A DNA stretch of 64,000 nucleotides, from NCBI GenBank assembly GCA_028284265.1, contig JANQRZ010000001.1:1-64000 (forward strand), read 5' to 3'. Under the pieces are notes generated by a model. It searched no databases and was not told the DNA's origin. It was given only the letters and a program-made list of their open reading frames with translations. Shown here piece by piece: positions 15,047-24,292 of this stretch. The DNA comes from Rhodothermales bacterium (lineage in GTDB: Bacteria > Bacteroidota > Rhodothermia > Rhodothermales > JANQRZ01). Position 1 is the stretch's first letter; the number at the start of each line of letters is the position of its first letter. The position numbers and the translations under genes are program-made.

Positions 15047-17476
15047 CTAGCGCACGATGGTCATCCGGCCCGTCTCGGTGAGCATCTCGGTCGCCGTCTC
15101 TGCCGTCACCCGGTAGAGGTACGTCCCCGAAGGCAACGCGGCGTCTACCGTCAGCGTCCGGTTAGCCCCGGCGGTGACGAGTTGCGGCTCCAGCGTTAGC
15201 ACGCGGCGGCCGAGCACATCGTAGACTTCTAGCCCGACCTCGGCGTCGGTGGGGAGGTCATAGCGCACGGTGGTGCTGGTGGCAAGCGGGTTGGGATAGG
15301 TGCCCCGAAGCGTGAAGGTCGTCGGCAGTGCTGTGCCGTCCTCATTTGAGACCGACATCGGCTCAACGAAGGTCTCGGAGCCGTCGGCGAAGACGACGAG
15401 GAGGCCGAAGCTCGGCGGGGTGCCGTTGGTCGCGTCCTCGTTGTCCGGCGTGAGGAAGCCCGAGGCGAGGATCGTCCCGGCCTCGTCGATCCGCCCCGTG
15501 AGGTCCACGCTGAACATCGCCACGCTCGTGACGCCGTCGGCGGTGGTGACTTCCAGCGTCTGCGGCTCCGGTGAGAACGGCTGGTAGCCAGCCAACGCGC
15601 CGTAGGCCACATCGTCGAAGAGGATGATATCCTGCGTCACGCCAGTCCGCACGTCCACGGCGGGGGCATCGGTAGCGCCGTGGACGAAGTTGAGGTCTGA
15701 GTTGGTGTCATCCGTGTCCGACTCAAGGAACGCATCGGGGTTGACGAGAAGCGTGAAGGCAATGTCATTGCCATCCGGGTTCACCTCGAAGCTGCCCTCG
15801 CCCACGCCTGTGGCGATGAGTTGGTAGTTCATCTTCGGGTTGAGGGTGTAGGTCTCGGTAAAGACGGCGTCCTCTGCGCTCCCCGAGGTGCCGGGGGCCA
15901 CGGCGATCTCTAGCTCCACGCCCGCGGCTACATCGAAGAAGGCCGTGGCTGTGCGGAAGGCGAAGTCATCTTCAAGCAGCCCGCCGTTGACGTAGATATC
16001 GACTTCCGTGAAGGCCGGGTCGGGCGCGTTGTGGATGATCTGAAGCATGGTTAGCATTCCATCGCCGGTCTCGATGTCGGTCTCCTGAATCGGGAGAATC
16101 TGGTAACCCACAGTGGGGTCGTCGAAGTCGAACTGGCCAACGACGCCGGTATAGTCGAACGGGGCGAGCGGAATCGGCGTGCCATCGAGTTCGGTGTCAT
16201 CGGCATTCGACACGCGGAGCGTGACCGAGCCATCGGAGAGTGTGGCGTCCGAGATGTCGTAGGTCGTGGCCTGCTGAAAATCCGTGTCGCCGTCCGGCTC
16301 GATGGACAGGTCTACGAGTTGGACGAGTTCGCTCTCGTAGGCTTCGCCGTTGGTACTAAGCTCCGCAAGCGTCACGAGCTGCGGATCGGGAAGTGCCTCG
16401 GTGCCGAGGATTTCGTAGTCGTCCTCGGTCTCCACCCCGCCGTTGATCTGGAGCAGGTTGGCGAACTCACTGGTGGCTCCCGTGACGCGGAGGATGGTGC
16501 CGGGCGTGATCGTTCCGTCGTTCACGTCCTCCATGAACGGGCCGGAGGTCTGGCGGATGGTGAGGCCGCCGGTCTCGTCCTGGATGCGGGTGAAGTCGCC
16601 CATCGCTCGCGTTACGGTGCCCTCAACCGTGACGATGGTGCCGAGGGGAGCGTTGCGGGCCTCGACGATGTTGTCGGCGTCAAGGAGCGCGGGGAGCAGG
16701 AAGGTCGTGCCATCGGGCAGCACGGCGAGGAGGCCAAAGCTTGGCGGGGTACCATTCGTGTCATCCTCGTTGCCGGGTGTGAGGAAGCCCGATACCGCGA
16801 GCGAGAAGGCCTGTCCGCCCAATCCGCTGAAGTCGGCAAGGAAGGACGCGAAGGCAATCGTGCCGGCGGTGTTCGTCACTTGGACGGCGTACTCACCGGC
16901 AGGAACGCCCGCATAGGCCGTGACGACGCCGTAGGTCAGGTCATTCGCCAGTTGCGACTCATTCGCAAAGAGGTCGAAGCGGGGCGTGTCCGTCGCGCCG
17001 TGTACGATGTTGAAGCGAATCTCCTCTGGCTCGTCTGCCGTCTCGCGGGCCATCTCGTTTACAAGGAGCGTGGCCGAAATGTCTTCGCCGTTGGGGTTGG
17101 CCTGGAACTGACCGGGGTCGCCTACGCCATTAGCGATGAGTTGATACGCACCGCCATCGGCGACGGTCACGCTTTGGTCAATGATGACAATGCCGGGGTC
17201 GGATTCATCGGTGACGGTGACATCGTAGGTGCCGGGGGCGAGGTCGAAGAACGCGGTCGCCGAGCGGAACGCCACATCGTCGAACGTCGAGACGGTTGTT
17301 CCGCCGTCGGCGATCTCGATGTCAACGAGATTGGCCGCAGGGTCCGCCGCGTTGTGGATGATCTGCACGCGGGCATTCCCGCCCGTGGTGGCCTGCTGGG
17401 CTTGAGCGGGGGCAAAGAGGAGAACGAGGGCCGTGCATAGGCCAAGGGTGTGGCGGATTGTCACAAAAGACATCAT
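15047..17476 (-). CDS. Secreted DUF4397-repeat protein with T9SS sorting domain
   Basis: An 809-residue exported protein. It begins MMSFVTIRHTLGLC with a signal peptide ending near APAQAQ. DUF4397-like modules come in two pairs: VQIIHNAADPAANLVDIEI with NIVHGATDTPRFDLF, and LQIIHNAPDPAFTEVDIYV with NFVHGATDAPAVDVR. A central OB-fold-like segment (GTIVTVEGTVTRAMGDFTRIQD) lies between the pairs. SGFLTPxNEDxTNGTPPSFGLL occurs once in each half, an internal duplication. The C-terminal 75 residues (YPNPLATSTTVRYDLP, VYDVLGRRV, SGTYLYRV) are a T9SS type A sorting domain. Its function is unknown, probably surface or extracellular. Confidence 0.85.
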   Translation of the reverse strand: MMSFVTIRHTLGLCTALVLLFAPAQAQQATTGGNARVQIIHNAADPAANLVDIEIADGGTTVSTFDDVAFRSATAFFDLAPGTYDVTVTDESDPGIVIIDQSVTVADGGAYQLIANGVGDPGQFQANPNGEDISATLLVNEMARETADEPEEIRFNIVHGATDTPRFDLFANESQLANDLTYGVVTAYAGVPAGEYAVQVTNTAGTIAFASFLADFSGLGGQAFSLAVSGFLTPGNEDDTNGTPPSFGLLAVLPDGTTFLLPALLDADNIVEARNAPLGTIVTVEGTVTRAMGDFTRIQDETGGLTIRQTSGPFMEDVNDGTITPGTILRVTGATSEFANLLQINGGVETEDDYEILGTEALPDPQLVTLAELSTNGEAYESELVQLVDLSIEPDGDTDFQQATTYDISDATLSDGSVTLRVSNADDTELDGTPIPLAPFDYTGVVGQFDFDDPTVGYQILPIQETDIETGDGMLTMLQIIHNAPDPAFTEVDIYVNGGLLEDDFAFRTATAFFDVAAGVELEIAVAPGTSGSAEDAVFTETYTLNPKMNYQLIATGVGEGSFEVNPDGNDIAFTLLVNPDAFLESDTDDTNSDLNFVHGATDAPAVDVRTGVTQDIILFDDVAYGALAGYQPFSPEPQTLEVTTADGVTSVAMFSVDLTGRIDEAGTILASGFLTPDNEDATNGTPPSFGLLVVFADGSETFVEPMSVSNEDGTALPTTFTLRGTYPNPLATSTTVRYDLPTDAEVGLEVYDVLGRRVLTLEPQLVTAGANRTLTVDAALPSGTYLYRVTAETATEMLTETGRMTIVR

Positions 17477-17737
17477 GGTGGTGGCTGGTGCGGGAGGGCA
17501 GAGGGGCGAGCAAGAAGTGGTCGGCACCATACCTTGGACATGGGCCGAAAGCGCAAAAACCGAGTGCCATGCGGTGCGGTTCCAACATCGAACACCTCGG
17601 GCATTTCTTAATTCACCGCGCCGCATCAGCGTACCACACAAGCACCGCTCGGCAGGCCTATTCCGTCACATTCCTTTCATGAACCGGCGCTCGGCCTCCA
17701 CGTATCATCGCCGTCCCTTCCGACCGGAGTCGCCCTC

Positions 17738-18997
17738 ATGCGCCAGTTCGATGTTCCTGATTTCTACCAGAGTCCCATCATCTCGACCGTCAAAGCGGCG
17801 CGCCGCGAGGCGGACCCGCGCAAGCGCGACCTCGCCCCAAGCGTGCTCGACTTTGGGCCGGTACGGTTCAAGATTGCTCGCCACTTCGGGTTCTGCTACG
17901 GCGTCGAGAATGCCATCGAGATCGCCTATCGTGCCCTCGCCGAGCACCCCGACAAGGCGGCGTCGGGGCGCGTCTTTCTGCTCTCCGAGATGATCCACAA
18001 CCCGCACGTCAACGCGGACCTCGAAGCGCGCGGCATCCGGTTCCTCCGCACCACGTCGGGCGAGCAGCTTATTCCCTTCGACGCCCTCGGGCCGGACGAT
18101 CTCGTCATTATTCCCGCCTTCGGCACGACCCGTGAGATTGAGGCCGACCTTCAAGCGCGCGGCGTCTCGACCGAGGCGTACAACACGACGTGTCCGTTCG
18201 TCGAGAAGGTCTGGAAGCGGAGCGAGCAGATCGGGCGGAAGGACTACACGATCATCGTCCACGGCAAGCGCTATCACGAGGAGACGCGGGCCACGATCTC
18301 GCACGCGAAGGCCGGTGCCCCCGTCGTCGTCGTCCGCGACATTGAGGAGGCCGATGACCTCGCCGCGGTGATCCGGGGTGAGCAAGGCCCAGACTTCTTC
18401 TTCGAGCGCTTCGGCGACCGCGCCACCGAGGGTTTCGACCCAGACCGTGACCTCCAACGTATCGGGGTCGTCAACCAGACCACCATGCTAGCGACCGAGA
18501 CGCAGGCTATCGCCGACCTGCTCCGCGAAGCTGTCATTGCACGCTCCGGCGAGGATACCGTCGCCGAGCACTTCGCTGACACGTCGGACACGCTCTGCTA
18601 CGCGACGAAGGAAAACCAAGACGCGACCTACACGCTCATCGAGGCCGGGGCCGATCTCGCTATCGTCGTCGGCGGGTACAACTCGTCCAACACGAGCCAC
18701 CTCGTCGAACTGTGCGAGGCGCACATGCCGACCTACTTCGTCTCCGGCGCGGAGGAGGTCGAGCGCGAGTCGATCCATCATTTCGACCTCCACACGCACA
18801 CAGTCAAGGCGACGCCCGACTGGTTTCCGTGGGTGACTGCCGCCGATCGGCCCATCGAGATCGTGCTGACGGCGGGGGCGTCCTGTCCCGACGCCCTCCT
18901 TGACGAGGTCATTGGGCGGATTCTCGGTTGGTTCGATGGCACACGCTCCGTGGACGAGGCGCTCGCCCCATTCACGACGGAGTCAGCGTCGGCATAG
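17738..18997 (+). CDS. ispH: 4-hydroxy-3-methylbut-2-enyl diphosphate reductase
   Basis: IspH (LytB) carries out the last step of the MEP isoprenoid pathway, reducing HMBPP to IPP and DMAPP with a [4Fe-4S] cluster. The 419-residue protein has the three cluster cysteines in their usual contexts: HFGFCYGVENAI (Cys53), YNTTCPFVEKV (Cys152) and TAGASCPDALLDEVI near the C-terminus. It also has VVNQTTMLATET, CYATKENQDA and YNSSNTSHL. It is longer than E. coli IspH, as in the long-form enzymes of Bacteroidota and plants. It supplies precursors for the menaquinone side chain made by the men operon 5 kb away. Confidence 0.95.
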   Translation: MRQFDVPDFYQSPIISTVKAARREADPRKRDLAPSVLDFGPVRFKIARHFGFCYGVENAIEIAYRALAEHPDKAASGRVFLLSEMIHNPHVNADLEARGIRFLRTTSGEQLIPFDALGPDDLVIIPAFGTTREIEADLQARGVSTEAYNTTCPFVEKVWKRSEQIGRKDYTIIVHGKRYHEETRATISHAKAGAPVVVVRDIEEADDLAAVIRGEQGPDFFFERFGDRATEGFDPDRDLQRIGVVNQTTMLATETQAIADLLREAVIARSGEDTVAEHFADTSDTLCYATKENQDATYTLIEAGADLAIVVGGYNSSNTSHLVELCEAHMPTYFVSGAEEVERESIHHFDLHTHTVKATPDWFPWVTAADRPIEIVLTAGASCPDALLDEVIGRILGWFDGTRSVDEALAPFTTESASA

Positions 18998-18999
18998 CG

Positions 19000-19434
19000 C
19001 TACCCGTCGCCCTGAGCACGGGGCGTCATCTCGATGGCGATACTCACGATCTGCCACGCGCCATCGAGCTTCAGGAGGGAGACGTAGTTGTCGAACACCG
19101 CTGCCTCACCCTCGAAGGTGACATGCGCCGTGGCGAGTAGTCCGTCGATCTCCACACCGTGAGTGACGACCTCGCGCTCGACACCGCCGATAGTACCGTC
19201 GCCTAAGAGCTGGAGAAACGTAGGCGTGTCGATCATCATAAACTGAGGCCCTGCCACGAACTGGCGTGCTTCGGGGTGAAGGATTCCGTCGAACAGGTCC
19301 ACGTTACGTGTTTCGGTTCCTCGGTTGTACTGCTCTAGCAGAGCAGTGATGGCGTTGAGGTCGGGACTGGAGGCAGAAACGGCTGATGGCGAGGTGCCCG
19401 TCGTGAGGGCAAGCGCAAGGAGGAAGAGAGGCAT
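19000..19434 (-). CDS. Secreted NTF2-like (SnoaL/lumazine-binding-like) protein
   Basis: About 144 residues: a signal peptide (MPLFLLALALTTGTSPSAVSA) followed by a compact NTF2-fold-like domain (ITALLEQYNRGTETRNVDLFDGILHPEARQF ... AHVTFEGEAAVFDNYVSLLKLDGAWQIVS). The pattern resembles putative lumazine-binding or SnoaL-like proteins, with no visible catalytic signature. The upstream Met at 19467 would overlap the operator repeats, so 19434 is preferred. The marR gene lies directly upstream on the same strand and two identical palindrome-like repeats sit between them, so MarR control is likely. Confidence 0.65.
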   Translation of the reverse strand: MPLFLLALALTTGTSPSAVSASSPDLNAITALLEQYNRGTETRNVDLFDGILHPEARQFVAGPQFMMIDTPTFLQLLGDGTIGGVEREVVTHGVEIDGLLATAHVTFEGEAAVFDNYVSLLKLDGAWQIVSIAIEMTPRAQGDG

Positions 19435-19451
19435 CGATTTTGTTTTTTTTT

Positions 19452-19494
19452 GTTGATGAGGCAACAATATACATCAATTAGTTGCTCAGGCAAC
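19452..19494 (-). promoter_or_regulatory. Paired operator-like repeats before the NTF2-like gene
   Basis: GTTGATGAGGCAAC (19452-19465) and GTTGCTCAGGCAAC (19481-19494) are two near-identical 14-bp sites with GTTG...CAAC symmetry, repeated with a 29-bp period in AT-rich DNA. They fill the gap between marR (ends at 19504) and the NTF2-like start (19434). Imperfect inverted repeats of this size are what MarR dimers bind, so they probably bind the MarR protein encoded next door. Confidence 0.5.
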
Positions 19495-19503
19495 AAAAAT
19501 ATT

Positions 19504-19965
19504 TTAGGCATCCTCTTCTAATTGCTCTGCCAACCGGAGTAGCAAGCTGTGCAAGGTGTCCATCTCTGTCTCGGAGAAACCGCGAAACGCCTGTTCCCGC
19601 AACCCGACAGCGAAGGGGAGGAGCCGTTCCATGAGCGCCGTGCCGTCAGCGGTCAACGTGGCGAGAACTCGGCGTCCGTCCTCCGGGTCGGGGGTGCGCT
19701 GAACCCACCCTTTCCGTTCAAGCCCTTGGACGAGCCGCGTGATGTTCGCCCGGTCGTTGAGGGTGCGGTCGGCGAGGTCGGTTTGGGCGAGAGGGGCTTG
19801 CTCATGGAGACGGAACAGGATGGCCCACTGCTCGGGCGATATGTCGACGCCCTCGGCCTGAAAGTGGCGCAGGAAGAATAGCCGAAGCAGTCGTGTGGTG
19901 CGGAGGATGACGAATGCCGTCGCGTTGTCGATGCTGTTCGTATCGTGGAGTCGAGACGAGGCCAT
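19504..19965 (-). CDS. MarR-family transcriptional regulator
   Basis: A 153-residue MarR-type dimeric repressor. It has an N-terminal dimerisation helix (ATAFVILRTTRLLRLFFLRHF), then EGVDISPEQWAILFRLHEQAPLAQTDLADRTLNDRANITRLVQGLERKGWV as the winged HTH. The wing is TPDPEDGRRVLATLT, with the DxR motif intact as DGRR, and a C-terminal helix follows. Such proteins usually respond to small aromatic or oxidative signals. It stands upstream of the NTF2-like gene with operator-like repeats between, and is divergent from the methyltransferase at 20053. Confidence 0.85.
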   Translation of the reverse strand: MASSRLHDTNSIDNATAFVILRTTRLLRLFFLRHFQAEGVDISPEQWAILFRLHEQAPLAQTDLADRTLNDRANITRLVQGLERKGWVQRTPDPEDGRRVLATLTADGTALMERLLPFAVGLREQAFRGFSETEMDTLHSLLLRLAEQLEEDA

Positions 19966-20052
19966 GAGGCAAGAGGAGAAGAGTGGGGCACAATAGATCG
20001 GTCGTGCGTAGGATACGCTGCTCTCATCATTCGCTGATCTGCCCGCTCCTCC

Positions 20053-20814
20053 ATGCCTTGGTACGAAGACTGGTTCGACTCCGACGCCTATGAACTGGTC
20101 TACGATCAGCGTGACCTCTCGGAGGCTCGTCGTCTCGCCGATCTGATCGAGCGGACGGTGCGGCCCGCGCCGGGTGTCCGTGTGCTCGACGTGGCCTGCG
20201 GTCGGGGGCGGCACTCGCGCATCCTTGCGGGGCGCGGCTACGACGTTACGGGTGTCGATCTGTCCGAGAACGCGCTCCGCTCGGCGCGGCGGCGAGCCGA
20301 GCGCGAGGGTCTGTCCGTCACTTTCCAGCAGGCCGACATGCGGGCGCTCCCCTTTACGTCCGAGTTCGACGGGGCCGTTAACCTCTTCACGTCGTTTGGC
20401 TACTTCGATGAGGAGGCCGACCACCAGCGCGTGATCGATGGAATCGAACGCGCCCTCGAACCGGGGGGCTGGTTCGTCCAAGATTTTCTGAACGCATCCT
20501 ACCTCGCAGAGCATATCGTCCCAGAGGACGAGCGGGAGGTCGAAGGTCCCGATGGGACGGTCCGCATCGTGCAGCGTCGCCGGATCGAGGACGAACCGAC
20601 CGGTCGCCGGGTCAAGAAGCAGATCATTCTGCATCGCAATGGCGACACGTATACCTTTTCCGAGTCCGTCCGACTCCACGATGCCGCTGATTTCGAGCGG
20701 ATGTATGCGGCTGCTGGTCTGGACCTCATAGACACTTTTGGTGACTACGACGGTCATGCCTACACTGCCGGATCGCCTCGTCTTATTTTGCACGCTCGCA
20801 AGCCTAGCTCTTAA
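20053..20814 (+). CDS. Class I SAM-dependent methyltransferase
   Basis: A 253-residue methyltransferase with the SAM-binding signature VLDVACGRGRHSRILA (motif I), VTGVDLSENAL (motif II) and FQQADMRALPF (motif III). It continues INLFTSFGYF-like sequence (VNLFTSFGYFDE) and a C-terminal beta domain (IVQRRRIEDEPTGRRVKKQI). The substrate cannot be told from the sequence; relatives are annotated as small-molecule or ubiquinone/menaquinone-like methyltransferases. It diverges from marR and precedes the dipeptidase by 12 bp, so the two probably share a transcript. Confidence 0.8.
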   Translation: MPWYEDWFDSDAYELVYDQRDLSEARRLADLIERTVRPAPGVRVLDVACGRGRHSRILAGRGYDVTGVDLSENALRSARRRAEREGLSVTFQQADMRALPFTSEFDGAVNLFTSFGYFDEEADHQRVIDGIERALEPGGWFVQDFLNASYLAEHIVPEDEREVEGPDGTVRIVQRRRIEDEPTGRRVKKQIILHRNGDTYTFSESVRLHDAADFERMYAAAGLDLIDTFGDYDGHAYTAGSPRLILHARKPSS

Positions 20815-20826
20815 CGCCCGCCTATC

Positions 20827-22200
20827 ATGAACGACGCCCTCGCTTACGCCCAGTCCCACGCCGACACGTTCGTCGACCAACTCTCCGACTGGCTCCGCAT
20901 CCCCTCGATTTCTACCGATCCCGAGTACAACGCCGATACCCGCCGCGCTGCCGACTGGCTCGCCGACGATCTCCGGCGCATCGGGGTCCAGAAGGTGGAG
21001 GTGATGGAGACCGGCGGACACCCGATTGTTTACGCCGAGCATTACATCGGTGATGACAAGCCGACGGTTCTCGTCTACGGGCACTACGACGTGCAGCCGC
21101 CGGACCCGCTGGACTTGTGGCACTCGCCACCGTTCGAGCCGGTCATCAAAGACGGCGACATCATCGCCCGTGGCTCGGCGGACGACAAGGGGCAGGCCTT
21201 TATGCATGTCAAATCGGTCGAGGCGTACCTCCAGAGCGGCACCGACTTGCCGGTCAACCTAAAGATGATGATTGAGGGCGAGGAGGAGAGCGGGAGCGTC
21301 CACCTCGCGCCGTTCATCGAAAACAACAAAGACCTCCTCGCCGCCGACGTGGTGCTAGTCTCCGACACGTCGCTTTTCGCCCCCGGCGTGCCGAGCATCG
21401 CCTACGGGCTGCGCGGGCTGGCCTACGTCGAGGTTGAGTTGACCGGGCCAAGCAAAGACCTCCACTCTGGTGTCTATGGTGGCGGCGTGGAGAACCCAAT
21501 CAACGCGCTCGCCCGGATGATCGCCGATCTCCACGACGAGAACCACCACATCACCGTCGAGGGCTTCTACGACAACGTCCGCGACCTCACCGACGAGGAG
21601 CGCGAGGCGTACAAGGCGCTGCCGTTCGACCTCGAAGCGTGGATGGAAGAGGCTGGCGTCAAGGCGACCAAGAGCGAGGCGGGCTACACCGCGCTCGAAG
21701 GCACCTCCGGTCGCCCGACGCTCGACGTCAACGGCATCTGGGGCGGGTATACCGGCAAGGGCGCGAAGACTGTGCTCCCGTCGAAGGCGACGGCCAAGAT
21801 TTCCTGCCGCCTCGTCCCGGACCAAGGGCCGGAGGAGATCACCGCGAAGCTGCGTCGTCACTTCGAGCAGCACGTCCCCGACACGATGACGCTCGACTTC
21901 CGCGACCTCCACGGCGGCCACGGTGCCATCGTCGACACATCCGCTCCGGCGATGCAGGCCGCCGCCGATGCACTCGAAGGTGTCTTCGGGCAGCGACCCC
22001 ACTTCACGCGCGAGGGCGGCTCGATCCCCGTCGTTGCCGACTTCAAAAAGATCCTCGGCCTCGATACCGTGCTGATGGGCTTCGGTCTCGACTCCGACTC
22101 GATCCACAGCCCGAACGAGCGCTTCGGCCTCGACCGCTTCCACCAAGGCATCGAAGCCTCGATCCGGTTCCTCGACGCCTACGCCAAGCAGGAAGCATGA
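20827..22200 (+). CDS. M20-family metallopeptidase (dipeptidase)
   Basis: A 457-residue M20 peptidase of the CNDP dipeptidase type. Zinc-site motifs are visible: VLVYGHYDVQPPDP (His and catalytic Asp), RGSADDKGQ (bridging Asp), and IEGEEESGS (catalytic and metal Glu). The lid-domain segment LHSGVYGGGVENPINAL has the substrate-binding His, and a late His lies in DSIHSPNERFGL. It hydrolyses dipeptides or related amide substrates in the cytoplasm. The stop overlaps the lipoprotein ATG (ATGA, 22197-22200). Confidence 0.9.
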   Translation: MNDALAYAQSHADTFVDQLSDWLRIPSISTDPEYNADTRRAADWLADDLRRIGVQKVEVMETGGHPIVYAEHYIGDDKPTVLVYGHYDVQPPDPLDLWHSPPFEPVIKDGDIIARGSADDKGQAFMHVKSVEAYLQSGTDLPVNLKMMIEGEEESGSVHLAPFIENNKDLLAADVVLVSDTSLFAPGVPSIAYGLRGLAYVEVELTGPSKDLHSGVYGGGVENPINALARMIADLHDENHHITVEGFYDNVRDLTDEEREAYKALPFDLEAWMEEAGVKATKSEAGYTALEGTSGRPTLDVNGIWGGYTGKGAKTVLPSKATAKISCRLVPDQGPEEITAKLRRHFEQHVPDTMTLDFRDLHGGHGAIVDTSAPAMQAAADALEGVFGQRPHFTREGGSIPVVADFKKILGLDTVLMGFGLDSDSIHSPNERFGLDRFHQGIEASIRFLDAYAKQEA

Positions 22201-22877
22201 GGGCTGTGCTCCTCGTCATCCTCGCGCTGTGGCTCGCGGGTTGCGCATCCTCTCAGCCTCCGTGGCCGACGGAGGCCGATGCCGTGCTCCCGGCCCTCGA
22301 AGCTAGGCTCCTCAATGCGCCAACGCTGCGCGTGGATCACACCGTCGCCTCAGTCGGTGCCTTTCCGTCCACGCTCGTCGGGACGTTCAGTCTCGGGGTG
22401 CAGGACCGGGTGATTCTTATCGCCAATGGGTCGTTCGGCCCCGCGCCGCAGCGGCTTGTACTTGCCAATGACGAAGAGGGGCTACGCGGGATGCACGCCG
22501 ACTCGGTTGTCTTTCAGGCTGAGACGCCGCCTGCCTTGCGTGCGGCGCTCGTGGTTGGTATGACGCGGATGGGGCTACTCCACAACCTCGCCCGTCTGAC
22601 TTCCGCCACGCCGCCAGACCACGCCGAGGGCGGCGTCGCCGAGTGGGTGACGACACACGACGCGGCGTGGGGCGCACGCCGCACCATCGACGGACGTGTC
22701 ACGCAGGCGCTCCACTTTGCTATCCGCGTCAGCGGCACCGAGGCAGGCAACGCCACGCTCTGGCTCGACACAAAGACCGGGCTTCCGGTACGGCGGGAGC
22801 AGGTCGTGCATTTCCCCAGCGGCACGATGACCGTGACGGAGAACTACCGACAGTGGTCGCTCGATGTGGCAGGCTAG
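22197..22877 (+). CDS. Lipoprotein of unknown function
   Basis: A 226-residue protein with a clear lipobox (VILALWLAGCASSQ). The mature part alternates short beta segments (TLRVDHTVASVGAFPSTLVGTFSLG, TLWLDTKTGLPVRREQVVHFPSGTMTVTENY), resembling LolA/outer-membrane lipoprotein-sorting-like folds in which a lipid-binding half-barrel ends in the GLPxRxE motif. That resemblance is suggestive only. It is coupled by an ATGA overlap to the dipeptidase and converges with menE, overlapping its last codons. Confidence 0.65.
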   Translation: MRAVLLVILALWLAGCASSQPPWPTEADAVLPALEARLLNAPTLRVDHTVASVGAFPSTLVGTFSLGVQDRVILIANGSFGPAPQRLVLANDEEGLRGMHADSVVFQAETPPALRAALVVGMTRMGLLHNLARLTSATPPDHAEGGVAEWVTTHDAAWGARRTIDGRVTQALHFAIRVSGTEAGNATLWLDTKTGLPVRREQVVHFPSGTMTVTENYRQWSLDVAG

Positions 22878-24292
22878 GCCGACCGCTCGTTTTCGGCGCG
22901 CGCTCGTAAAGCGGCTCTGCTGACCTTGATCCCAGCCTGTGCGTCCTCGGGCCACGGATAGAACGCGGCGGGAATCTTGAACCGGGCGAGGCTCACGCCG
23001 AGCGCCGAGCGCCACGCCTCCGGCTGCCACGCCCCAGCGTCCACAAACGCGACCGGGCGCTGCCCAAACTCCTCATCGGGGACCGGCACGATGATGGCCT
23101 GTCGAACACCCTCGATTCGCCCGAGTGCGGCCTCTATCTCTTCGGGCTGCACGTTCTCTCCTCCGGAGATAAACAGGTTGTCTTTGCGCCCCGTCACACG
23201 CAGCATCGGGTGCCCGTCCACTTCGATCCACTCGCCGAGGTCACCCGTGTGAAACCAGCCCTCTGCGTCAATAGGTGAGATGACGTGCTTGCCATCTACA
23301 TACCCTGCGAAGAGTGTCGCACCGCGCACCAGAACCTCACCATCGTCAGTGATTTGCACCTCTCGATTTGGGAGGACGACACCTGACGTTGAGAGGGCGT
23401 CGCGTGAAGCAGCGGACGGGGTGGCCGTGACGGTCGAGGTCATCTCGGTCATACCGTAGGACGTGTGGACCGGGAGGCCGAGCGCGTGCGCCTCGGTGAG
23501 CAGTCCCGTCGGGATTGCGCTGCCACCGAGGAGGAGGGCCTTCATGCCAGCGAGGGCCTCTGTCTCGCCATCCCGTAGGACGCGGAGCAACTGCGTGGCT
23601 ACGAGCGAGGCGTGCGTGACGTCGTGCTCTGCAACAACTGCTTCGAGTGATGCTCCATGCTTCGGCAGGACAATGGCGGCTCCCGACAGAACGCAGCGGA
23701 ACAGAACTGCAAGGCCGCCGACATGGTAGAGCGGCAGACTGAGCAGCCAGCGGTCGCCTGGTTGCAGATCGAAGAAGTCGATGGAGCCATGAGCACTCGC
23801 CACGTAGTTGCCGAGGCGGTGGAGGGCGAGCTTCGGACCGCCTGTGCTGCCGGAGGTGAAGACCAAGGTGGTCGGTTTCATAAGCGACCATGCAGTGAGG
23901 CTGGCCCTGCTTGATCCATCCGCAGACGTATCGAGGTCGAGGGTGTCTACGCTGTCGCCTAGGTTGCTCCGGGTGATGATCAATAGGTCTGGGCCGATCT
24001 GGGGCAGCAAGCCCAGCACCGCAGCGCTCGGGTGCCGCGTACTGATTGGGCACACCGCAACACCTAAACGCAGCGCCGCGAAGATGGCGATGATCGTGTC
24101 AACTGAAGCCGGTTGATAAATGGCAAGTCGTGCCTTGGGCGTGACGCCGTGTGTTCGGAGTCGGTTGGCTGTGGTCGAGACACGGCGGTCGAGGTCGGCA
24201 AACGTCACCGTGCCCTCAGGTGCGATGATAGCAGGCGCGTCGGGCCAAGAGGTGGCGGCTGTGTGGATAGGATCAGGGATCGAGTCCATCAC
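22874..24292 (-). CDS. menE: o-Succinylbenzoate-CoA ligase
   Basis: An ANL-superfamily adenylating enzyme of 472 residues, placed last in the menaquinone operon. It activates o-succinylbenzoate to its CoA ester. Motifs: P-loop LVFTSGSTGGPKLAL, SYGMTEMTSTV (substrate/AMP site), WFHTGDLGEW, and the hinge GRKDNLFISGGENVQPEEIE; a C-terminal lysine is placed in AQAGIKVSRAAL. Its start (24292, or the adjacent Met at 24289) overlaps the end of menC. The 3' end overlaps the convergent lipoprotein gene by 4 bp. Confidence 0.92.
   Translation of the reverse strand: MMDSIPDPIHTAATSWPDAPAIIAPEGTVTFADLDRRVSTTANRLRTHGVTPKARLAIYQPASVDTIIAIFAALRLGVAVCPISTRHPSAAVLGLLPQIGPDLLIITRSNLGDSVDTLDLDTSADGSSRASLTAWSLMKPTTLVFTSGSTGGPKLALHRLGNYVASAHGSIDFFDLQPGDRWLLSLPLYHVGGLAVLFRCVLSGAAIVLPKHGASLEAVVAEHDVTHASLVATQLLRVLRDGETEALAGMKALLLGGSAIPTGLLTEAHALGLPVHTSYGMTEMTSTVTATPSAASRDALSTSGVVLPNREVQITDDGEVLVRGATLFAGYVDGKHVISPIDAEGWFHTGDLGEWIEVDGHPMLRVTGRKDNLFISGGENVQPEEIEAALGRIEGVRQAIIVPVPDEEFGQRPVAFVDAGAWQPEAWRSALGVSLARFKIPAAFYPWPEDAQAGIKVSRAALRARAENERSA

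Noticed and set aside
16319-17440. Long plus-strand frame opposite the DUF4397 gene
   Set aside because: No recognisable domain, Arg/Gly/Val-rich, and the minus-strand gene has a signal peptide and sorting domain.
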